Origin: Phaseolus vulgaris
Lineage: Eukaryota > Streptophyta > Magnoliopsida > Fabales > Fabaceae
Assembly: GCF_000499845.2 (NCBI RefSeq)
Contig: NC_023755.2
Coordinates: 7,446,847 to 7,510,846 of the forward strand
DNA length: 64,000 nucleotides
Direction of reading: 5' to 3'
The notes below the pieces were generated by a model. It was given only the letters and a program-made list of their open reading frames with translations. It was not told the origin of the DNA and searched no databases. Below, piece by piece: positions 59,958 to 64,000 of the stretch; positions within the stretch are counted from its first letter, which is position 1, and every line of letters begins with the position of its first letter. The position numbers were made by a program, and so were the translations under genes.

Positions 59958-60186
59958 GGTTTTGCCAAAGAGGTTTCATCTGTGGTTGTGCAAACGGAAG
60001 GAAACCATTGAAGGTTTTGTTATGCATGCAAAATACACTCCAAATCGAACTCTCGCTGCAAATCACAGTGAAAACCGCTCTCCTAATGCAAATGTAACTG
60101 CGGAAATCAATCCAAACTTTACAATTCGTCCACCTCATCGTGTGTGCCCCACAATGTAATAAAAAAAAATTCCAATCCAGGTTAGT
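59958..60186 (+). repeat. Array unit, continuation after element B
   Basis: Continues the unit cut at 53472 with GGTTTTGCCAAAGAGGTTTC through CCACCTCATCGTGTG and AATCCAGGTTAGT. It then breaks again at the solo LTR. Confidence 0.85.
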
Positions 60187-61100
60187 TGATGGAAACCAAG
60201 TAGAGGATGCTCAAGCCCATGAAGCCCAAGCCCAACAAGGGACCCAAGCCCAATGAATCACTAGGAGCATGGCAAGAGCTTTGGGACAAGAGTATCAAAA
60301 GATGGCTCTTCTTATTTCTTTTATAGAGTAGGGGTGCGGATGTAATAAATAGGTGTGTAAGTAGTAAGGGATGTTAGGGGGAGTGTAGATAGGAGTTAGG
60401 AGGTGCCAAACTAGGAAAGAAAGTCACACTTCCTTCATGCACTAGTTGGCGCCGAATTTGAGTGTCATTTGGGGCACATTTGGCTTTGCATTTCAGCACC
60501 TTATAGGCTATAAATAAAGGTGCTGCCCTTGTACAAATCAGATTTGGAAAGAAGAAGTAGAGAGATTATACTCAAATTTAGAGAGAAATTGTGAGTCTTG
60601 TTGTCTTCTTCTTCCTTTGCCTTATCTTGTGTGCCAATGGTGAGCTTCAAGTGGCGGCAACCTTGCACTTATCTTGGAACAAGGCTCCAAGTGGCGTGAC
60701 TGAATTTCCAAAGTCTCAAATTCAGCAAGCTTCATTCCATAAGTGTTCCTTCCTTCATTTCTTTCATTTTTATTCGGTAGTTTCCAATGCTTAGTGTTTT
60801 CCATTCATTTCCACCGATTGAATTTGTGTTTTCCAGCTTTGTTTTCAATTTCTGTTCGGTACAGTAACTTAATCTTGCAATTCTGTTCGGTTTTCCTTTC
60901 TTGTTCTTCATTCCTTGTTGTTTGATTCCATTTGACAATATATGGACTTCCATATGAGCTTTGGTTTGGTGCAAAGTCTTGGTGAGTTCTTGAATTAGAA
61001 CACTGATCCAATTCTAAGTAAAGTGTCATTTCATGACCAACTCAAGTTGCTCCTAAGAATGTCAAAGAATCATGTATTCTTGTTATTGCATTCACATCAT
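60187..61100 (+). mobile_element. Solo LTR (914 bp), TGATGGA family, in array
   Basis: Starts TGATGGAAACCAAG, ends TTCACATCA, and is flanked by TTAGT at 60182-60186 and 61101-61105. It has AAGCCC-rich sequence near 60212-60255, CTATAAATAAAGGTGC as a TATA region near 60510, and the AGTGGCGGCAAC block shared with 36482-37466. Confidence 0.9.
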
Positions 61101-61160
61101 TAGTGATTGTAAAGTGGCGCAACCACGTCATCAGTTGCCATTATATTAATGCTCAAGAAA
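61101..61160 (+). repeat. Last fragment of the ~520-bp array
   Basis: Resumes with ATTGTAAAGTGGCGCAACCA and CGTCATCAG, ending at about AATGCTCAAGAAAGAAGATG. No further units follow. Confidence 0.75.
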
Positions 61161-62388
61161 GAAGATGGGTGCAGAAGAAAAAGAGTATGTTGGTTGTGAG
61201 AGAGACAAGAATCCCCATTTTTCTTCTCCCAAAAGCTTTTTATGCTTTTCTTTTTTTTTCTTGAACTTTTTGCAGTGAGTGCCCAAATTGTGTAATGTGT
61301 GAGGAGTGATAAAAGTGTTTTACATGGATGTGTGATGGTGAGTGATGTGAGTGGGAGAGTGGTGTGATTAGAGCATTCTCATTTTTTTATTAAAAATAAA
61401 TTTTATTATCTGGAAAAATTTGAGTGTGAATAATTAGAAAAAGGTGAATGTCTCATTCTCATTTCATCAGCTCCAATATTATTTTCATCTTTTTTTCTTC
61501 TCTCAATCATATTCAATCTCTTTTTTTTATTTCTCTATTTCGGTCATGTAGACTTTCTTGCCTTCGTGAGTACTAAGCATCCAATGTCCTGGTTCCAGTG
61601 TTGGAGTCTTTTTTCTAGGATTAAGAATACATGCCAAAAGAAAATTGTCTTTTGGTTCTCATACTTTTATGGTCTATTTTATTAGCTTTCTTCCATGAAT
61701 CCTTATTAGGAGTTCCACCAGACGATTGCAGATAGTCTAATAAATGATGTATGAGTCTTTGTTTCATTTTAAGGTTCATATCTTATCCCAATTTCGTTAT
61801 GAGATTTTCTAGAATTCTTCATCAGTGAATCAAACATTTCCCCTTATGTTTGATTGGGATAGAACTTTCCTCATAGCATTAATTTTTTATAGTTGATTAT
61901 GTATCATCTGGTTGTTATCAATTTCAATAACTTTATTACCTTATCTTTTTCTAACCAAGAACAGTTCCTTCTTAACCTTCTCAGGTTTGTGTTTTTTTAT
62001 CTCAAGGTCATGTTTGATGGTAGTCTAAAGCTTGAAAATCTTTATAAAAGGTATTCCTATATATTACTAATTTCTTTGAAGTGTTTGTAAGCAGTAATAA
62101 TTATATTATTACTAGTTATAACTTCAATATATACGTGCCTAATAGATTGTATATCATAAATATTTATCTTATTAGAATCTCCTAATGCATTAGCGTCTAC
62201 CGCATCATCTGTAGAAGTTTCCTCAACAAACTTTTCTTTGGATAAGGCGCACCTCAATATGTATCCTTGCCTTGACATTTAGTTGGTATCTGCATTTTTA
62301 ATCTTCTATCTAGTTTTCTTTAAGTAACTACTTTCCAATTGTATCCACAAGACTTGATCTACCATTTAAATTTCAACAAGTTTCCATT
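61161..62388. other. Unassigned DNA beside the broken PAT1-B
   Basis: AT-rich at first (61161-61530). Two coding-looking stretches follow on the minus strand: around 61560-61760 (SSGGTPNKDSWKKANKIDHK, TLEPGHWMLSTHEGKKVYM in another frame) and 62057-62278 (KEKFVEETSTDDAVDANALG). I do not recognise them; they could be an old transposon or a displaced gene fragment. The missing PAT1-B C-terminal part is not here. Confidence 0.35.
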
Positions 62389-63620
62389 CTACATATTCCT
62401 TACCAACAAACAATGGTGAACAATTTCCCTTATCTGGGTTAGGCAAAATGGATGTTTTAACTTGGCCAAAGGTTTTTTTGCCAGACAAGCTTGGTGGTAG
62501 TAGTCATCTACGTATGGGTCATTACTATGAGTCACAACATGCTGCATTCTAAGAATTCTTTCAATTTCATCACTTGTCATGTACTTGGACCGGAACTGAA
62601 AAGAAGCACTATCACTCTTTTGGCTGGCATCAGAACCATGTTGGGAATAACGAAGACTGTGTTTACCTTTATGAGTTGATTTTGGTCTATGATCTCTACC
62701 ATCAGCAAGACCAAGCACATGTTCATATTTGCTAATTACAGATGAGCCAGAGGAAAGGTGGGGATTGAATAGATGAGACTGGTAGCCTGATAAGTAGCCT
62801 GCAGAACGCTGAACAGGATGGTGCAATCTATGCTGCTGTTGTAATTGAGTCATTAAGTGAGGAGATACTGATCCGTTATGAAGGTGCAATTGTTGTTGTA
62901 ACATATTATTAAGGAGATTTGAATGATCTCCAGGATAAAACCCTGCCTGGTTAACCAATTGATTCTGTAATCGCTGATTAAGATGGGAACCAGTAGGAAA
63001 TTGGCGTGTGTTTCCGCCAAAATGTGACCCAAGATTTAAAGCACCTGACTGTAGTGCAGAATTGGAGAAATGAGAACGATTTTGAGATGACAACGCCATC
63101 TGAGCTGCTCCAGTATGATAAGGAATGTTCAAGTGTCCTGTACTATGGCTGGGAGAAGCCATCTGGGATAGACCACCAGGGGGAGGATAAGAAGTAAAAG
63201 AAGACTTTGGTACCAAAATTGGTTCACTAGAAAAACGAGGAAGCTCCTGTTGCTTGTCAGGATATGAAGATGTTCTGTACAAAGGCTTTGAGTCTGGTAA
63301 ATGTGGAATGGAGGAATGCGGCTGTGATGACCATCGTTTACCATCATGATCATGAGCAGTTTCTGTATCATAAATGTGCTGATCAAGCCAGTTAGGAACT
63401 GGTTCACTAGAGCAATGTTGGAGGTGGTAGTGTTGTTCTTGCCTTTGCTGCTCGGGATATGAAGATGTTCTGTACAAGGGCTTTGAATCCTGCAAATGGG
63501 CTAGGGAAGAATGGGGCTGTGATGACCATCTTTTGCCATCTGTAGAACCTTCACCATCATAAGGATTCTGATCAAACCAGTTAACACTATCTTCTCTTTG
63601 TGACCATTCAGATGTAGAAT
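62389..63620 (-). pseudogene. PAT1: PAT1 homolog copy B, large exon, truncated
   Basis: The acceptor AACCAG precedes ATTCTACATC at 63620, the same position and phase as exon 5 of PAT1-A. The frame reads NWFDQNPYDGEGS, the repeated WSSQPHSS and RTSSYPE blocks, a Q/H-rich tract absent from copy A (MLQQQLHLHNGSV, QLQQQHRLHHPVQRSAGYL), then MTSDEIERILRMQ and [11 protein letters not shown]. Homology with copy A ends after LTQIRE near 62415, and the frame stops at 62389 after 14 unrelated or shifted residues. The whole C-terminal domain is missing, so an LSM/decapping role is unlikely. The upstream exons lie beyond the window. It could be expressed as an N-terminal fragment. Confidence 0.85.
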
Positions 63621-64000
63621 CTGGTTACAACACAAAAATAGCAAAAAATCAGCCAACTGAAAAAAAATATTGCATATACTGAAAAAGGTGGAATAGAGTG
63701 GAGCTAAAATGACAGGAATACATAGTCAACTTGATTACAGGATGCACGTAACCCCATCTCAAAGCACAAATATTATGAAGTGGATTTTACACATGCACGC
63801 ATGTAATATCAGACATTCTGAAAATCCATGCTACTTTCTTAAATCAATCAATGTGCTCATCTAGCTTTTTTTAAAATGATTACCACATTGTGTAGTGACA
63901 AATTATTTGAGATAAATATGCTCTAATGAGGGCAAAAAACCACCGCATTGAATTGTTAAAATACCTAAAAACATGTTGAATTTTTTTAAAAATTTCGACT
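63621..64000 (-). other. PAT1-B intron (partial)
   Basis: Sequence upstream of the PAT1-B acceptor, AT-rich with no coding similarity. It corresponds in position to intron 4 of copy A. The next exon (a ~64-nt LNKVVS-type exon by analogy) would lie past the window edge. Confidence 0.6.

Noticed and set aside
62389..62430. PAT1-B as an authentic short PAT1 isoform ending at 62389
   Set aside because: The last 14 residues are unrelated to any PAT1 sequence I know, and the conserved C-terminal domain is absent; a truncation explains it better.

Overview
This is a plant nuclear window, almost certainly from a legume of the Phaseolus/Vigna group. It holds spliced genes with GT-AG introns, Ty1/copia, Ty3/gypsy and CACTA remnants, LTRs full of near-palindromic AAACAAYCGRTTGTTT motifs, and a satellite-like array with a unit of about 520 bp. 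I saw no rRNA, tRNA, CRISPR or prokaryotic feature. The legume assignment is inference from family resemblance; no search was run.

The only cellular genes I can support are two copies of a PAT1-type mRNA-decapping activator, both on the minus strand. The left copy (PAT1-A, 327-7240) has five exons whose phases all agree and gives 828 residues. The right copy (PAT1-B, 62389 to beyond the window edge) keeps the matching large exon but loses homology near 62415 and hits a stop at 62389, so the C-terminal domain is missing. About 55 kb of nested repeats separates them.

Layout: 7.7-11.3 kb is AT-rich and empty. From 11.3 to about 25.6 kb are decayed CACTA (En/Spm) transposase remnants. They are interrupted by Sirevirus-like copia element A (17852-24883, minus strand, TSD CATTC), which itself contains a solo LTR (20842-21506, TSD CAGTG). 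A solo LTR lies at 27025-28473 (TSD AAACT). From 30.4 to 45.9 kb an old copia element (D) is cut into four pieces by a solo LTR (30551-31648, TSD ATTAA), a gypsy fragment (32144 to about 36480, followed by a solo LTR with TSD ACATG), and copia element C (39399-45556, TSD CACCA). Element C carries its own nested solo LTR (40728-41837, TSD ACAAT).

From 46.3 to 61.2 kb is a tandem array of about 520-bp units. It is interrupted by a foldback element (46464-47339), by pol-less Sirevirus-like element B (53473-59957, TSD GGTTT), and by a solo LTR (60187-61100, TSD TTAGT).

The target-site duplications, read directly from the sequence, fix the nesting order for most insertions. All transposon coding regions seen carry stops, frameshifts or deletions. 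The most interesting items are element B (gag plus an extra ORF in the env position, no pol), the duplicated polypurine tracts, the ~520-bp array, the foldback element built of small palindromes, and the broken PAT1 duplicate.
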